A DNA stretch of 64,000 bases from Alphaproteobacteria bacterium (GCA_030424975.1 JAUHVY010000001.1:1113093-1177092), one strand, 5' to 3'. Shown: positions 36,907-46,671, numbered from the stretch's first letter. A program made the numbers and translations. Notes: generated by a model from the letters alone, not told the origin.

Positions 36907-36933
36907 AAAAATTACCTATACATTAGGTAATTT
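36905..36933 (-). terminator. Terminator of the nitroreductase gene
   Basis: Perfect palindromic stem AAATTACCTA/TAGGTAATTT (36909-36918 with 36924-36933) overlapping the stop of the nitroreductase, with an A-run at 36905-36910 that gives T6 on the minus strand. Confidence 0.7.
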
Positions 36934-37596
36934 AAAACCATGTTTTGGAATAGGAAATTTGGCGACGTTATATTGGTCGCCTTTTTTCACATCTGATGCA
37001 TTTCCATTCCAATAGGTCACAATTTCATTCATGTCTGGGCGCGGGCGCTCTTCTATCAATTCTTTATCCTTAATTGTGCCGATATGAATAAAACCTGCAA
37101 TATGATCACGCGCATCAAGGCCGAGATAAGATTTAAAATCATCATTATAGCTATACCATTCGGAAAGCCACTGCGCCCCGTAACCTGCGGCATTTGCGGC
37201 CAAAACCAGATTCATACAGGCCGCGCCTGCGGACAACACCTGCTCCCATTGCGGGGGCTTACCGTTTCGAATACGAGAAACAACACCCACCACCATTGGC
37301 GCACGGGTAAAGCGCTCGCGCTCAACCTCGATATGTGCAGGTTTAAAATCCGGGTTTTCCTGCGGGTAGAGTTCGGCAATTTTTACGCCGATATCCACCC
37401 TGCTCTGCCCATCAAAGACTATAAAATACCAAGGATTTAACTTCCCGTGATCGGGCACACGCGCCGCCGCGCGTAATATAGAATCCATTTCATCTTTGCT
37501 TGGCGCAGGCTCGGTCATATTTTGTGCCACGACACTGCGTCGTTTTTGTAAATATTCCAGCATTTCGGGGGAGTTTATTCCTGAAAACAGTTCCAT
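36916..37596 (-). CDS. Nitroreductase family flavoprotein
   Basis: A 226-residue FMN-dependent oxidoreductase. Motifs: RRSVVAQNMTEPAPSKDEMD and AARVPDHGKLNPWYFIV near the N-terminus, AAGYGAQWLS and the late HIGTI segment match the YdjA-like branch of nitroreductases. They reduce nitro compounds or quinones with NAD(P)H in the cytoplasm; the natural substrate is unknown. AGGAT precedes ATG 37596. It is divergent from the MscS gene. Confidence 0.88.
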   Translation of the reverse strand: MELFSGINSPEMLEYLQKRRSVVAQNMTEPAPSKDEMDSILRAAARVPDHGKLNPWYFIVFDGQSRVDIGVKIAELYPQENPDFKPAHIEVERERFTRAPMVVGVVSRIRNGKPPQWEQVLSAGAACMNLVLAANAAGYGAQWLSEWYSYNDDFKSYLGLDARDHIAGFIHIGTIKDKELIEERPRPDMNEIVTYWNGNASDVKKGDQYNVAKFPIPKHGFKLPNV

Positions 37597-37677
37597 AAGA
37601 TCATATCCTGTATTAGTGTGTGGCCATGTCAGTTTTCATTATCCGTAAAAGAACAGAAACGAAGGAAAACACTTATC

Positions 37678-38904
37678 ATGGCGACGAATAATAGCGCAGC
37701 GTTAAATGAATTAACACCCGAAAACGGCCAAATCATAGATAAACAAGCCATTCAATTTTGGGATGAAGTTGTAAGTGTTTGGCATAACGGCTTTATGGGG
37801 ATTGATATCGGAAAAATTATTATTGCGATTATTATTTTCGGCGCGTTTTTGGTGCTACGTGGCTTTTTTACACGTTACATTGTGAATGCCCTACAACGTC
37901 TGACACAAAAAACTGAAACAGATATTGATGATCGCGTGGTTGAGGCCATAATCCCACCTTTGCGATTTATTCCGATCATTATGGGTTTATTCTTTGCAGT
38001 ACAAAGCCTTGGCGTTGATGGCATTGTCGCAGATTTCAGTGCGCGTATCATCAGATCTATGATTGCCTTCACGATATTCTGGGCGTTACATCGTGCACTA
38101 GATCCTATCCGACATGTATCACGCAAGCTCGAAGCCCTCCTCAGCCCGATGATGGTGCAATGGATGTTCAAAACGTTAAAGGTTGTTGTGGTCTTCATAG
38201 GAGCCGCCGTCATCCTTGAGGTTTGGGGCATTGCCATCGGCCCTCTTCTTGCCGGTCTTGGCCTGTTTGGTGCGGCTGTTGCGCTTGGTGCGCAAGACCT
38301 GTTTAAAAACCTGATCGGCGGTCTGACAGTTATCGCAGAGAAAAGGTTTCATCCGGGTGACTGGATCAAAGTAGACGGCGTTGTCGAGGGCACGGTCGAG
38401 GAAATCGGGTTTCGTTCAACGCGTGTACGCCGATTTGACAAAGCCCCGGTATATGTACCGAATGCCGATTTGTCCGATGCCGTTGTTACAAATTTCAGCC
38501 GTATGACAAACCGCCGAATTTACTGGAAAATCGGTGTGGTGTATGACACAAGCCGCGAACAGCTTACATTAATACGGGATGAGATTTCAAAATACCTAGC
38601 GGAAAATGATGATTTTGAAAAGCCGCCAAAGGTTGCCACCTTTGTCCGTCTCGACAGCTTCAATGACTCATCCATTGATTTCATGATTTATTGTTTCACC
38701 AAAACAACGGATTGGGGAACATGGCTGGAGATCAAGGAGAGCTTTGCCCTTGCGATTAAGGACATCGTAGAAGATAAAGCAGGCACCTCTTTTGCCTTCC
38801 CGTCACAATCCGTCTATCTGGAGAGTTTTCCCGCAGGCACGCCGGAGCTGTTTAACCCGCCCCTCCCAAAACCCAAAAGCGGCGGCGGTAAAAAGGCGGC
38901 ATAA
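37678..38904 (+). CDS. MscS-family mechanosensitive ion channel
   Basis: A 408-residue membrane channel that opens on membrane tension to release solutes during osmotic downshock. ATG 37678 is chosen over the upstream frame from 37618 because AAGGA precedes it. Three hydrophobic helices lie near residues 35-60, 75-105 and 145-180; the pore helix reads GLGLFGAAVALGAQDLFKNL, then the beta domain FHPGDWIKVDGVVEGTVEEIGFRSTRVRR. The last residues (PKPKSGGGKKAA) form a basic tail. Terminated at 38918-38950. Confidence 0.92.
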   Translation: MATNNSAALNELTPENGQIIDKQAIQFWDEVVSVWHNGFMGIDIGKIIIAIIIFGAFLVLRGFFTRYIVNALQRLTQKTETDIDDRVVEAIIPPLRFIPIIMGLFFAVQSLGVDGIVADFSARIIRSMIAFTIFWALHRALDPIRHVSRKLEALLSPMMVQWMFKTLKVVVVFIGAAVILEVWGIAIGPLLAGLGLFGAAVALGAQDLFKNLIGGLTVIAEKRFHPGDWIKVDGVVEGTVEEIGFRSTRVRRFDKAPVYVPNADLSDAVVTNFSRMTNRRIYWKIGVVYDTSREQLTLIRDEISKYLAENDDFEKPPKVATFVRLDSFNDSSIDFMIYCFTKTTDWGTWLEIKESFALAIKDIVEDKAGTSFAFPSQSVYLESFPAGTPELFNPPLPKPKSGGGKKAA

Positions 38905-38917
38905 GAACAAAGAAAAA

Positions 38918-38950
38918 CAAAAAAGGCGCGTAAATTTCGCGCCTTTTTTA
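38918..38950. terminator. Bidirectional terminator between MscS and a small minus-strand gene
   Basis: Stem AAAAAGGCGCG/CGCGCCTTTTT-type (about 38920-38930 with 38938-38948) with T-runs on both strands. Confidence 0.88.
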
Positions 38951-38971
38951 ATATTTTTGAACATTGAGCAC

Positions 38972-39181
38972 TTATGGTTCTATGCCCTCCGGTGCGTCAT
39001 ATTCAGAATCAATAAAACGTGATCCGTTATGAATTTCTTCCGCAATCTTTGCCCCTGTTTCGGGCTTAACATGAAGTAAATTATTACCACCGGTATCTAC
39101 AAAACCTTTCTGTGCCATCTGCTCTGCGATATAGCGCTCAGAATCAAAAGCTTTCTTCGGTGTTTCACCTTCACCACTCAT
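38972..39181 (-). CDS. Small hypothetical protein, 69 residues
   Basis: A soluble acidic protein starting MSGEGETPKKAFDSERYI and containing a Gly-Gly-Asn-Asn segment (DTGGNNLLHVKPE). ATG 39181 has AGGAG 9 nt upstream and is preferred over GTG 39187. No family recognised. It is convergent with the MscS gene and divergent from the DinG-like gene. Confidence 0.58.
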   Translation of the reverse strand: MSGEGETPKKAFDSERYIAEQMAQKGFVDTGGNNLLHVKPETGAKIAEEIHNGSRFIDSEYDAPEGIEP

Positions 39182-39273
39182 TTTCACATACTCCTGTTTA
39201 TTTTGTATTTCTTATCCACCTTTATAGTCAAAAAGTGCTGCGCGAGCCAGATAAAAGATGGTATCCATTTATT

Positions 39274-42054
39274 ATGACAGCAGACACAGCGATTCCCAAA
39301 AGCCCAACGCATATTGCCCTGCCTGATATTCCGGCGGTCTTTGCCAATGCGCGCGAATGCATCATCCTGAGCGAGGATGGTGAGGTCTTGCGCCTATCCC
39401 ATCAAGAGGCCGCACCTATTTTGCGCGGCAAGGCCGTGATGGTTTGCCACGCCCCCTATACAAAGGGGCGTATGGGATTTGAAGAATTTTACGCCTTTGA
39501 CGTATTGGAATTATTTGCCTTTGTGCATCCCGCGCGTTTTTGCGTTCCCACCCCTGTCGGGCTTGCACGTACTCTTGGCTGCAATGTGCCGCGCGACATG
39601 GAAGATTACCCCTTTACCCTGATGGATATTGCTCGAAGCCTGCTCGGCGATATACAAAATGATGCTTTTGCGGAAAAAGCTGACCTGCTCAAGATTTCAT
39701 CTGTGATGGGATTGAAGGGAAAAGGATGGAATTGGACGCCGTTTATCCACGCCGCCCTTGGTCATGAATATGACGAACAAGAAGAAATTTTTTCGAAATC
39801 CGCGCTGAATGTATGGAAACATTTACCCGAATGGGTTGACGACCCGCCCGAGCCCCCCGCATCACATTACGGCGTGAGTGCCGAAGAAGCCCATGAACAA
39901 TTGGCAAATTTACTCAATGTCGGAGATCGCCCGAAAGAAGCCCGCGCGCAGCAAAAATCATACAGCGCCGCCGTTGCAAAAATGTTTGATCCGATGCGCG
40001 AAGATGAAAATCCGCATATCGTTTTGGCCGAAGCCGGAACAGGTGTTGGAAAAACATTGGGGTATCTTGCTCCAGCCAGTGTTTGGGCAGAGAAAAACGA
40101 CGGCAGCGTATGGATATCAACCTATACCAAGAACTTGCAACGCCAAATCGATAGCGAGCTGGACCGCCTGTATCCGCACCCTGCGGTAAAGGATGCGTAT
40201 GTCTCTATTCGTAAAGGGCGGGAAAATTATTTATGCCTTTTAAATCTGGAGGACATAAGCGCGGGCGCAGCCCTGTCATATAATCCGCGTCATACCATTG
40301 CCGCAGGCATCATGGCACGTTGGGTTGCCGCGACCAAAGACGGCGACCTGAGCGGGGCTGATTTCCCGGGATGGCTTAGCGGCTTATTAGGCTACGCAAA
40401 CACGTACGGCCTGGCGGATCGGCGCGGCGAATGTATTTATTCAGCGTGTGATCACTATAATCGCTGTTTTATTGAACGATCAGTACGCAAAAGCAAACGA
40501 TCTCGACTGGTTATTGCTAACCATGCCTTGGTCATGATTCAGGCGGCAATGTCGGCATCATCTGATGGCATGCCAAAACGGTATATCTTCGATGAGGGGC
40601 ATCACCTGTTTGACGCCGCAGACAGTGCCTATAGCGCGCATTTAACTGCACGCGAAACCGCAGATTTAAGGCGGTGGATCATGGGCAATGAAGGCGGTAA
40701 AAAGGGACGCGCCCGAGGTCTGAAACGTCGTATTGAGGATTTAATTGAAACGGATGAAACCGCTCAAGGGTATATGCAAGACATATTGCACCATGCGACC
40801 TCCCTGTGCGGAAGCGGATGGAGCAGACGCTTTAAAGACAAATTGCCGAGCGGCCCGACGGAAAGCTTCCTGATGGAGGTACACCGCATGGTGTATGCAC
40901 GCGCAGATGGCGTTGACACGCCATACTCGATAGAAACGCAGCTCTTCCCGCTGGATGATGAAATTATAAAAGCAGCCCAAACCCTGAAAAGTGCCCTAGG
41001 TGATTTGTACAAGCCCATGGATGCACTGGCCAAATTATTGCACGATCGTCTGGTGAATGATCAAGGTGAGATGAGCAGCGATATGCGAAAACGCATTGAA
41101 GCACTCAGCACCTCATTGGAGCGGCGCGGCGGCATGACCCTTAAGGCATGGATTGCAATGCTTGAAACTTTGGTGAACGGCGAAGAAAAAGCAGGCTTTG
41201 TTGACTGGCTGGAGGTCGAACGCGTAGATGGTAAATCTGTTGATGTTGGCGTATACCGCCATTATGCGGACCCTATGAAGCCATTTGCAGGTAGCATCAG
41301 GCCGCACCTGCATGGTATGTGCGTGACCTCCGCCACATTGCGCGACCGCAGCGATGATGAGAATGCCAACAGCAAGGTTGCCCGCGAACGTACAGGCGTA
41401 CAGTATTTAACGCATGAACCACTCGAAGAAAGCTATGCCTCCCCCTTTGATTATGCGCAAAACACAAAGATATTCATTATCAATGACGTTAATAAAAATG
41501 ATTTGGCACAGGTTGCGGCGGCCTATCATAATTTATTCAAAGCCAGCGGCGGTGGCGCACTTGGCCTCTTTACGGCGGTACAACGTCTGCGCGCAGTTTA
41601 TGACCGCATTGCCCTGCCACTGGAGGCACAGAACATTGCCCTTTATGCGCAGCATATTGAGGGCATGGATACAGGCACATTAATTGACATGTTCCGCGAA
41701 GACCACCATGCATGCTTGCTTGGTACTGACGCTGTACGTGATGGGGTTGATGTACCGGGTGGTTCACTTCGCCTTTTGGTTTTTGATCGTGTGCCTTGGC
41801 CGCGCCCCACCATACTGCACAAGGCACGCCGTGATGCCTTTGGTAAACGCCAATATGATGAAATGATGACGCGCTTAAAATTGAAACAGGCCTTTGGCCG
41901 TTTAGTCAGACGCGCCGATGATCGGGGTGTGTTCGTCATGCTCGATTCCATGTTGCCGTCCCGCCTGCATAGCGCATTTCCCCCTGATGTTGAAATCATC
42001 AAAACGGGCATTAATGAAACGGCGCAAGAAATCGCCAAATTCTTAAATCAGTAG
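39274..42054 (+). CDS. DinG/XPD-like superfamily 2 DNA helicase
   Basis: A 926-residue ATP-dependent helicase. Walker A is EAGTGVGKT, the Walker B box is FDEGHH, and the C-terminal motor has DAVRDGVDVPG and QAFGRLVRR. Between motor halves there are four Cys that can hold a [4Fe-4S] cluster (YLCLL, GECIY, SACDH, NRCFI), a trait of XPD/DinG helicases. The first ~250 residues form an N-terminal domain that resembles the exonuclease-like part of some DinG proteins without an obvious catalytic set. ATG 39274 is chosen; an upstream frame from 39112 overlaps a divergent gene. Family role: unwinding DNA and RNA-DNA hybrids during repair. No clear ribosome site. Confidence 0.87.
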   Translation: MTADTAIPKSPTHIALPDIPAVFANARECIILSEDGEVLRLSHQEAAPILRGKAVMVCHAPYTKGRMGFEEFYAFDVLELFAFVHPARFCVPTPVGLARTLGCNVPRDMEDYPFTLMDIARSLLGDIQNDAFAEKADLLKISSVMGLKGKGWNWTPFIHAALGHEYDEQEEIFSKSALNVWKHLPEWVDDPPEPPASHYGVSAEEAHEQLANLLNVGDRPKEARAQQKSYSAAVAKMFDPMREDENPHIVLAEAGTGVGKTLGYLAPASVWAEKNDGSVWISTYTKNLQRQIDSELDRLYPHPAVKDAYVSIRKGRENYLCLLNLEDISAGAALSYNPRHTIAAGIMARWVAATKDGDLSGADFPGWLSGLLGYANTYGLADRRGECIYSACDHYNRCFIERSVRKSKRSRLVIANHALVMIQAAMSASSDGMPKRYIFDEGHHLFDAADSAYSAHLTARETADLRRWIMGNEGGKKGRARGLKRRIEDLIETDETAQGYMQDILHHATSLCGSGWSRRFKDKLPSGPTESFLMEVHRMVYARADGVDTPYSIETQLFPLDDEIIKAAQTLKSALGDLYKPMDALAKLLHDRLVNDQGEMSSDMRKRIEALSTSLERRGGMTLKAWIAMLETLVNGEEKAGFVDWLEVERVDGKSVDVGVYRHYADPMKPFAGSIRPHLHGMCVTSATLRDRSDDENANSKVARERTGVQYLTHEPLEESYASPFDYAQNTKIFIINDVNKNDLAQVAAAYHNLFKASGGGALGLFTAVQRLRAVYDRIALPLEAQNIALYAQHIEGMDTGTLIDMFREDHHACLLGTDAVRDGVDVPGGSLRLLVFDRVPWPRPTILHKARRDAFGKRQYDEMMTRLKLKQAFGRLVRRADDRGVFVMLDSMLPSRLHSAFPPDVEIIKTGINETAQEIAKFLNQ

Positions 42055-42070
42055 TCGCTGTGGAAAAAAT

Positions 42071-42089
42071 AATAACAAAGTTTGTTATT
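42071..42089. promoter_or_regulatory. Perfect 19-bp inverted repeat upstream of pabB
   Basis: AATAACAAA-G-TTTGTTATT, nine-bp arms, lying between the helicase stop and pabB start. It is not followed by a T-run, so an operator is a little more likely than a terminator. Identity unknown. Confidence 0.35.
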
Positions 42090-42180
42090 TAGATGAAAAC
42101 CGCACTATAGTTTATGCCTGTAAATAATGATTTAAACAAAAAAGCCCCATTTATTTTAAGGGCAAAAAACAGGATTTTAT

Positions 42181-43599
42181 ATGCGCCCATATGTCTATGA
42201 TTTAACAGGCATCGATCATTTAAAGGCATTCTTGGCCGTCAAGCATATGCCCTATAGCCTGTTACTTGATAGTGCGGATCGCAAACACCCAAGCAGCCGA
42301 TACAGCTTTGCCATGTGTCACCCGATTGAAACGATCGAGGCCGTAAACGGCAAGGTTACCGTTACGAATTGGGAACAGAGATTATCTTTTGCAGGCGACC
42401 CGTTTACGATTGTGAAATCACGCCTTAAATCATGGCGCGGTAAAATGATGCATATGCCAAGCCTGCCCCCTTTCCAAGGCGGTGCAGCTGGCTTGTTTAG
42501 TTACGACCTTGGTCGTTATGTCGAAGATCTGCCGAAGAAAGCTTTAAAAAACAACACTGTCCCCGACATGGCGGTCGGCATATATGATCAGGTTTTGGCG
42601 CATGATTACCTGATGAAGCAAACCTATTTGTTCACCCATGCCGACAGTGAAGAAGAAGCCGAAAAGAAACGTGATTTCCTCATCGCGCAGATCACAAATG
42701 AATATGACACACCATCTTATCAAGATATCAATTTGGCATGGCAGGCAAACTTCACTCGCGAAGAATACGAAGCACAAATACAGCGCGTCATTGATTACAT
42801 TTATGCGGGCGATATTTTTCAGGCTAATTTAGCACAGAGATTTGACGCGAGCCTGCCGCAAGGGTTTGATCCGTTCATTCATTATATGCATATGCGCAAA
42901 GTTAACCCCGCGCCGTTTGCATCATATATGAATATCGGGAATGTGAAAATTTCCTCTGCTTCGCCCGAACGTTTCATAACCTTACGCCAAGGGAAAGTTG
43001 TGACTTGCCCGATCAAAGGAACCCGCCCACGTGTTGAGAATGTCATAAAAGACCGCGCGTTTAAGAATGATTTGTTATCAAACCAAAAAGATCGTGCCGA
43101 AAACACGATGATTGTGGATTTACTGCGCAATGATTTATCGAAGGTCTGCAAGCCTGAAACCGTGAATGTAAAAGATTTATGCAAGCTTGAGAGCTTCGCC
43201 CGCGTTCACCATCTGGTTTCAACCATCGAGGCCGAGTTAAAAGACGATAAGGATGCCCTTGATTTGCTGCGCGGCGCATTCCCCGGCGGTTCAATTACAG
43301 GCGCACCGAAAATTCGCGCGATGGAAATCATTGATGAGTTAGAACCCACCCGCCGCAGCGCCTATTGCGGGTCTATGGGATATATCGGATTTGACGGCAC
43401 AATGGACACCAATATCCTGATCCGTAGCCTAATCTATGAAGACAATAAGGTTAGCCTACAGGTTGGCGGCGGTATAGTAGCCGATTCAAACCCTGCGGAT
43501 GAGTATCAGGAAACATTAGATAAGGCACAGGGCGTGTTTCAATCCTTTGGCGAGCAGCACGAAATTTTTGATCCTGCCCCTCTTGAAAAAGCAGGATAG
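42181..43599 (+). CDS. pabB: Aminodeoxychorismate synthase component I
   Basis: Converts chorismate plus ammonia (from PabA) to 4-amino-4-deoxychorismate, the first step to p-aminobenzoate for folate. The 472 residues contain the chorismate-binding fold: DIFQANLAQRF, ASPERFITL, VTCPIKGTRPR with Lys279, GGSITGAPKIRAMEII and GGGIVADSNP. Lysine in PIKGT marks PabB; anthranilate synthase TrpE has alanine there. CAGGA precedes the ATG. pabA follows after 59 nt. No pabC is visible in the window. Confidence 0.9.
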   Translation: MRPYVYDLTGIDHLKAFLAVKHMPYSLLLDSADRKHPSSRYSFAMCHPIETIEAVNGKVTVTNWEQRLSFAGDPFTIVKSRLKSWRGKMMHMPSLPPFQGGAAGLFSYDLGRYVEDLPKKALKNNTVPDMAVGIYDQVLAHDYLMKQTYLFTHADSEEEAEKKRDFLIAQITNEYDTPSYQDINLAWQANFTREEYEAQIQRVIDYIYAGDIFQANLAQRFDASLPQGFDPFIHYMHMRKVNPAPFASYMNIGNVKISSASPERFITLRQGKVVTCPIKGTRPRVENVIKDRAFKNDLLSNQKDRAENTMIVDLLRNDLSKVCKPETVNVKDLCKLESFARVHHLVSTIEAELKDDKDALDLLRGAFPGGSITGAPKIRAMEIIDELEPTRRSAYCGSMGYIGFDGTMDTNILIRSLIYEDNKVSLQVGGGIVADSNPADEYQETLDKAQGVFQSFGEQHEIFDPAPLEKAG

Positions 43600-43658
43600 T
43601 TACGCGGCGTGCATTTAGTGATTCACTTTTGCCCCACTTCGTTTTATGATCCGCCATC

Positions 43659-44246
43659 ATGATCCTGATTATTGATAATTACGATTCCTTTGTTTATACG
43701 CTCGCGGGCTATGTTGAAAAATGTGGCGCGCCGTACGAGGTGCACCGTAACGATAAAATCACTATTGATGAAATTTGGCAGATGCGCCCCGCGGGCATCA
43801 TCTTATCACCCGGCCCTTGCACGCCGAACGAGGCCGGTATTTGCATTGATGTTATACGTGAATGCGGTACAAAAATCCCGATCCTTGGCGTATGTTTAGG
43901 GCATCAAGCCATCGCAGATGCCTATGGCGGAAAAACGGTGCGCGCGGGTAAGCCTGTGCATGGTAAGAATGATAAAATAGCGCATGATGGCAATGCCCTG
44001 TTTCATAATATCAAAACACCCATGGAAATCGGCCGTTATCATTCCCTGATTGTTGATATTGACCAAGCACCTTATTTACGGGTTACGGCCAGCAATAATC
44101 AGGATGAAATCATGGCCATACAACATATCAAAAACCCCGTATACGGCGTTCAATTCCACCCTGAATCTGTTTTAACACCGCAAGGTTTGGATATTATACG
44201 CAATTTCCTGAACTTAACGCGCGATTGGCACATGGAGCAATCGTAA
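43659..44246 (+). CDS. pabA: Aminodeoxychorismate/anthranilate synthase glutamine amidotransferase subunit
   Basis: Supplies ammonia from glutamine to PabB. The 195-residue class I amidotransferase has SPGPCTPNEAG, nucleophile Cys79 in GVCLGHQ, and the catalytic His-Glu pair in GVQFHPES. In many bacteria this subunit also serves TrpE, so it could be shared between folate and tryptophan synthesis. The start (ATG 43659) is the usual MILIIDNYDSF. Adjacent to pabB on the same strand. Confidence 0.91.
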   Translation: MILIIDNYDSFVYTLAGYVEKCGAPYEVHRNDKITIDEIWQMRPAGIILSPGPCTPNEAGICIDVIRECGTKIPILGVCLGHQAIADAYGGKTVRAGKPVHGKNDKIAHDGNALFHNIKTPMEIGRYHSLIVDIDQAPYLRVTASNNQDEIMAIQHIKNPVYGVQFHPESVLTPQGLDIIRNFLNLTRDWHMEQS

Positions 44247-44326
44247 TACCCGCCATTTATTATTGAAAAACAAAACAAACGCGGCATAATGACCGCTCAT
44301 AATGTCTAAGAAAGTACACTTCCCCT

Positions 44327-45253
44327 ATGAAAAATCTTGAAAAGTTCACCGTTTACCTCGGATCATCAGGTCGATGCCGCCAAATCTTTAAAGATACCGC
44401 GGCGGAGCTTGGCCAAAAGATTGGTGCAAACGGCAAGCAACTGGTATATGGCGGTATGGATGCTGGGCTCATGGGCATTGTCGCCAATAAGTCATTAGAA
44501 GCAGGCGGACGCGTAACAGGCATAATCCCTAAGAGCCTAAAGGACAGTGAACGCATTCACCCTGCCCTGAGCCAGACTATTCTTGTGCCCGATTTGTGGG
44601 AACGCAAGCTCAAGATGTTCCAACGCGCAGATGCTATTATCGGTCTTGCCGGCGGATTTGGAACAATTGACGAAGTTCTAGAGGCGCTGCATTGGGCTGC
44701 GCTCGGCTCACACGCAAAACCCGTAATCCTTGTTAATACAGACGGGTATTGGAATGATTTCATCCAATATATCAACACCCTACCCGATTTACCGGAGGAA
44801 CATCTGATTATTGCTGATACTATCGATGATGTATTTGATAAAATTGAAGTGTGGCAACATCCGGCTATTACAGGAGAGGAAGATAATCTACCGAACTATG
44901 AGATTGATATTCTTGAAGATACAGATGCGCCGATCATTTATGATCAAGCCACGGTTAAAGATAGCTATGCGCTCGCGACAGCACTTGGCCTGAAACAACT
45001 GGGCAAACACAACCGCCATATCGGTATACTGAATAATAACGGGCAATTCGATGCGTTATTACGATGGATCGACAGCGCACAGGAAGAAAAATTTATCACG
45101 GATAAGTGCAAAAAACTCTTTAGTGTTGCGACATCTTCTTCATCATTAAAAGAAAAATTGGACAACCAGAAAAGAATTGAGATAAACTTGCACGAAGAAA
45201 AATGGGGGCCAAGTCAAACAGACACCCACATCGAAATAAAAGAAACAAAATAA
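44327..45253 (+). CDS. LOG-family nucleotide phosphoribohydrolase-like protein with C-terminal extension
   Basis: A 308-residue protein. Residues 1-180 have the LOG fold: VYLGSSGR near the N-terminus, LVYGGMDAGLMG, and the signature AGGFGTIDEVLEALHWA with the catalytic Glu. The family frees cytokinin-like bases from their 5'-monophosphates. The first Gly-rich motif normally reads PGGxGTxxE; here the Pro is Ala. The remaining ~125 residues are a mixed polar extension, unusual for the family, of unknown function. It begins 80 nt after pabA. Confidence 0.78.
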   Translation: MKNLEKFTVYLGSSGRCRQIFKDTAAELGQKIGANGKQLVYGGMDAGLMGIVANKSLEAGGRVTGIIPKSLKDSERIHPALSQTILVPDLWERKLKMFQRADAIIGLAGGFGTIDEVLEALHWAALGSHAKPVILVNTDGYWNDFIQYINTLPDLPEEHLIIADTIDDVFDKIEVWQHPAITGEEDNLPNYEIDILEDTDAPIIYDQATVKDSYALATALGLKQLGKHNRHIGILNNNGQFDALLRWIDSAQEEKFITDKCKKLFSVATSSSSLKEKLDNQKRIEINLHEEKWGPSQTDTHIEIKETK

Positions 45254-45270
45254 TATAAACAGGGGTGTTT

Positions 45271-45804
45271 ATGACGGTTTCCGATGAATTTACTGCTAAA
45301 ACCGAACACATAAGACGGCAATTATCTGAAATTGCCGGTGCAAATGATTGGCGTGAAGATATGCGCGCCGCTTTCCTGTCACATAGCTTCACACCACAAC
45401 AGGAAGAAGCTCTTCATAATGCAGGAACCCCAACATGCTTTCATAATATTGGCGGTATGGGGGATGATCCCTTGCCAGTACAGTTAACACACGCCTTTTC
45501 CGATCCGATCGGAAATTCTGCTATGATGATTGGTATGTTGCGTTCAGATGATGACCTGTTGCTACAGATTATGGTCAAACTAAGACATGCTATCGAAGAT
45601 GATTGCCATAATTATCCGATTATCATGGGTGATGATTTGCCGGGATCAGTGCAAAAGGTCCTTGATCAATATGATGAAGAACTACTTCCGCAAATTAATG
45701 AAGCTATTGAGGAACTGGTTCGTAGAACAGGGAAAGACCCAGGCACTATTCCGCCTGCCGTCGATTGGCAACATATGTCGAAATTATCACCTGAATTATT
45801 CTAA
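45271..45804 (+). CDS. Hypothetical protein, 177 residues
   Basis: Start ATG 45271 is chosen because AGGGG lies 5 nt before it; GTG 45265 is possible. The protein is acidic with few hydrophobic stretches (FHNIGGMGDDPLPVQL, IIMGDDLPGSVQKVL). No motif known. It starts 17 nt after the LOG gene and may be co-transcribed with it; it ends 6 nt from the converging lipoprotein gene. Confidence 0.48.
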   Translation: MTVSDEFTAKTEHIRRQLSEIAGANDWREDMRAAFLSHSFTPQQEEALHNAGTPTCFHNIGGMGDDPLPVQLTHAFSDPIGNSAMMIGMLRSDDDLLLQIMVKLRHAIEDDCHNYPIIMGDDLPGSVQKVLDQYDEELLPQINEAIEELVRRTGKDPGTIPPAVDWQHMSKLSPELF

Positions 45805-45810
45805 GGTCGC

Positions 45811-46671
45811 CTAAAATGAATACGTAACGCGTTGCATAGGTCCAATCTGCTGGTAGGTTTGCACGGCTTCACCCACCTCTTTGAACACATCGTTCAGAAC
45901 CTCCTTCGTTACCTCCTGACGTAACTTGATATGCGGGTTCTCATCCATATATGCTTCTGTATCAAACAAATCAGCCATATCAGCATTCGTCGCTAAGAAA
46001 ACAAAACGCTCATAATGCTCAGCTGCCATGAGAGAAATATTATGATCAAATTCGCTACGATCAAAATGCTCCCCTAATTGCTCTATCACTTTCATATTTG
46101 CATTTAGAACAAAATCGCTAATCGATTTAACAACATCTTGAAAATCATCATAAGAATAATTTTCCTGCAAAACATCCATATGCTCACTCAGTAAAGTAAC
46201 CTGTAACTTTTTAAAACTATCCATATCCGCAGGGTTCGCGATAAGGGCCGTTGCAAGCTCAGCAACTTCAGGCTTTTGCGGATCACAGAAAATTTTTGAT
46301 AGCTCGTCCATTCTTTGTGCTTTATACGCATTAATCTGCTCTGATAACGGTTTATTTATGTACTCTTCAGAAATAGCGAGGCTCGTACCTTCTTGCAGGC
46401 TTTCATATATGTCACGCGTAACAAGCAAATCGACAAGCCCGCTTTCACATGCCTTTGCATCAGGAAAAGGCATCGAACGCATTGCATCCAATGTGTTATC
46501 TGCCGATGCATTGTAGGGCGTGGCTTCTTGAAGGAAAAGTGCCGGCTGATCATTTTGCGAACGCACACCATCTGACGCCTTTGCCTCGTGGTCTCCTGCC
46601 ATCGTACATCCCGATAGAGTCAACCAAAGTGCCGTTACACCACTAGCCAGATTTGCTTTCAATTTATCCAT
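45811..46671 (-). CDS. Putative lipoprotein, helical
   Basis: A 286-residue protein with signal peptide (SGVTALWLTLSGC) and lipobox LSGC followed by polar linker. The mature part is mostly helical with several FD/AE-rich segments and two Cys (KACESG, KIFCDPQ) that could form a disulfide. No known family. It lies downstream of the atp operon on the same strand, beyond its terminator, so it has its own promoter. Confidence 0.58.
   Translation of the reverse strand: MDKLKANLASGVTALWLTLSGCTMAGDHEAKASDGVRSQNDQPALFLQEATPYNASADNTLDAMRSMPFPDAKACESGLVDLLVTRDIYESLQEGTSLAISEEYINKPLSEQINAYKAQRMDELSKIFCDPQKPEVAELATALIANPADMDSFKKLQVTLLSEHMDVLQENYSYDDFQDVVKSISDFVLNANMKVIEQLGEHFDRSEFDHNISLMAAEHYERFVFLATNADMADLFDTEAYMDENPHIKLRQEVTKEVLNDVFKEVGEAVQTYQQIGPMQRVTYSF

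Noticed and set aside
39112-39273. A 54-residue N-terminal extension for the DinG-like helicase.
   Set aside because: It overlaps the divergent small gene with a good ribosome site and has an unlikely composition; ATG 39274 begins a family-like start.
42181-43599. Reading the chorismate enzyme as anthranilate synthase TrpE.
   Set aside because: PIKGTRPR with Lys279 is the PabB signature; TrpE has Ala at that position.
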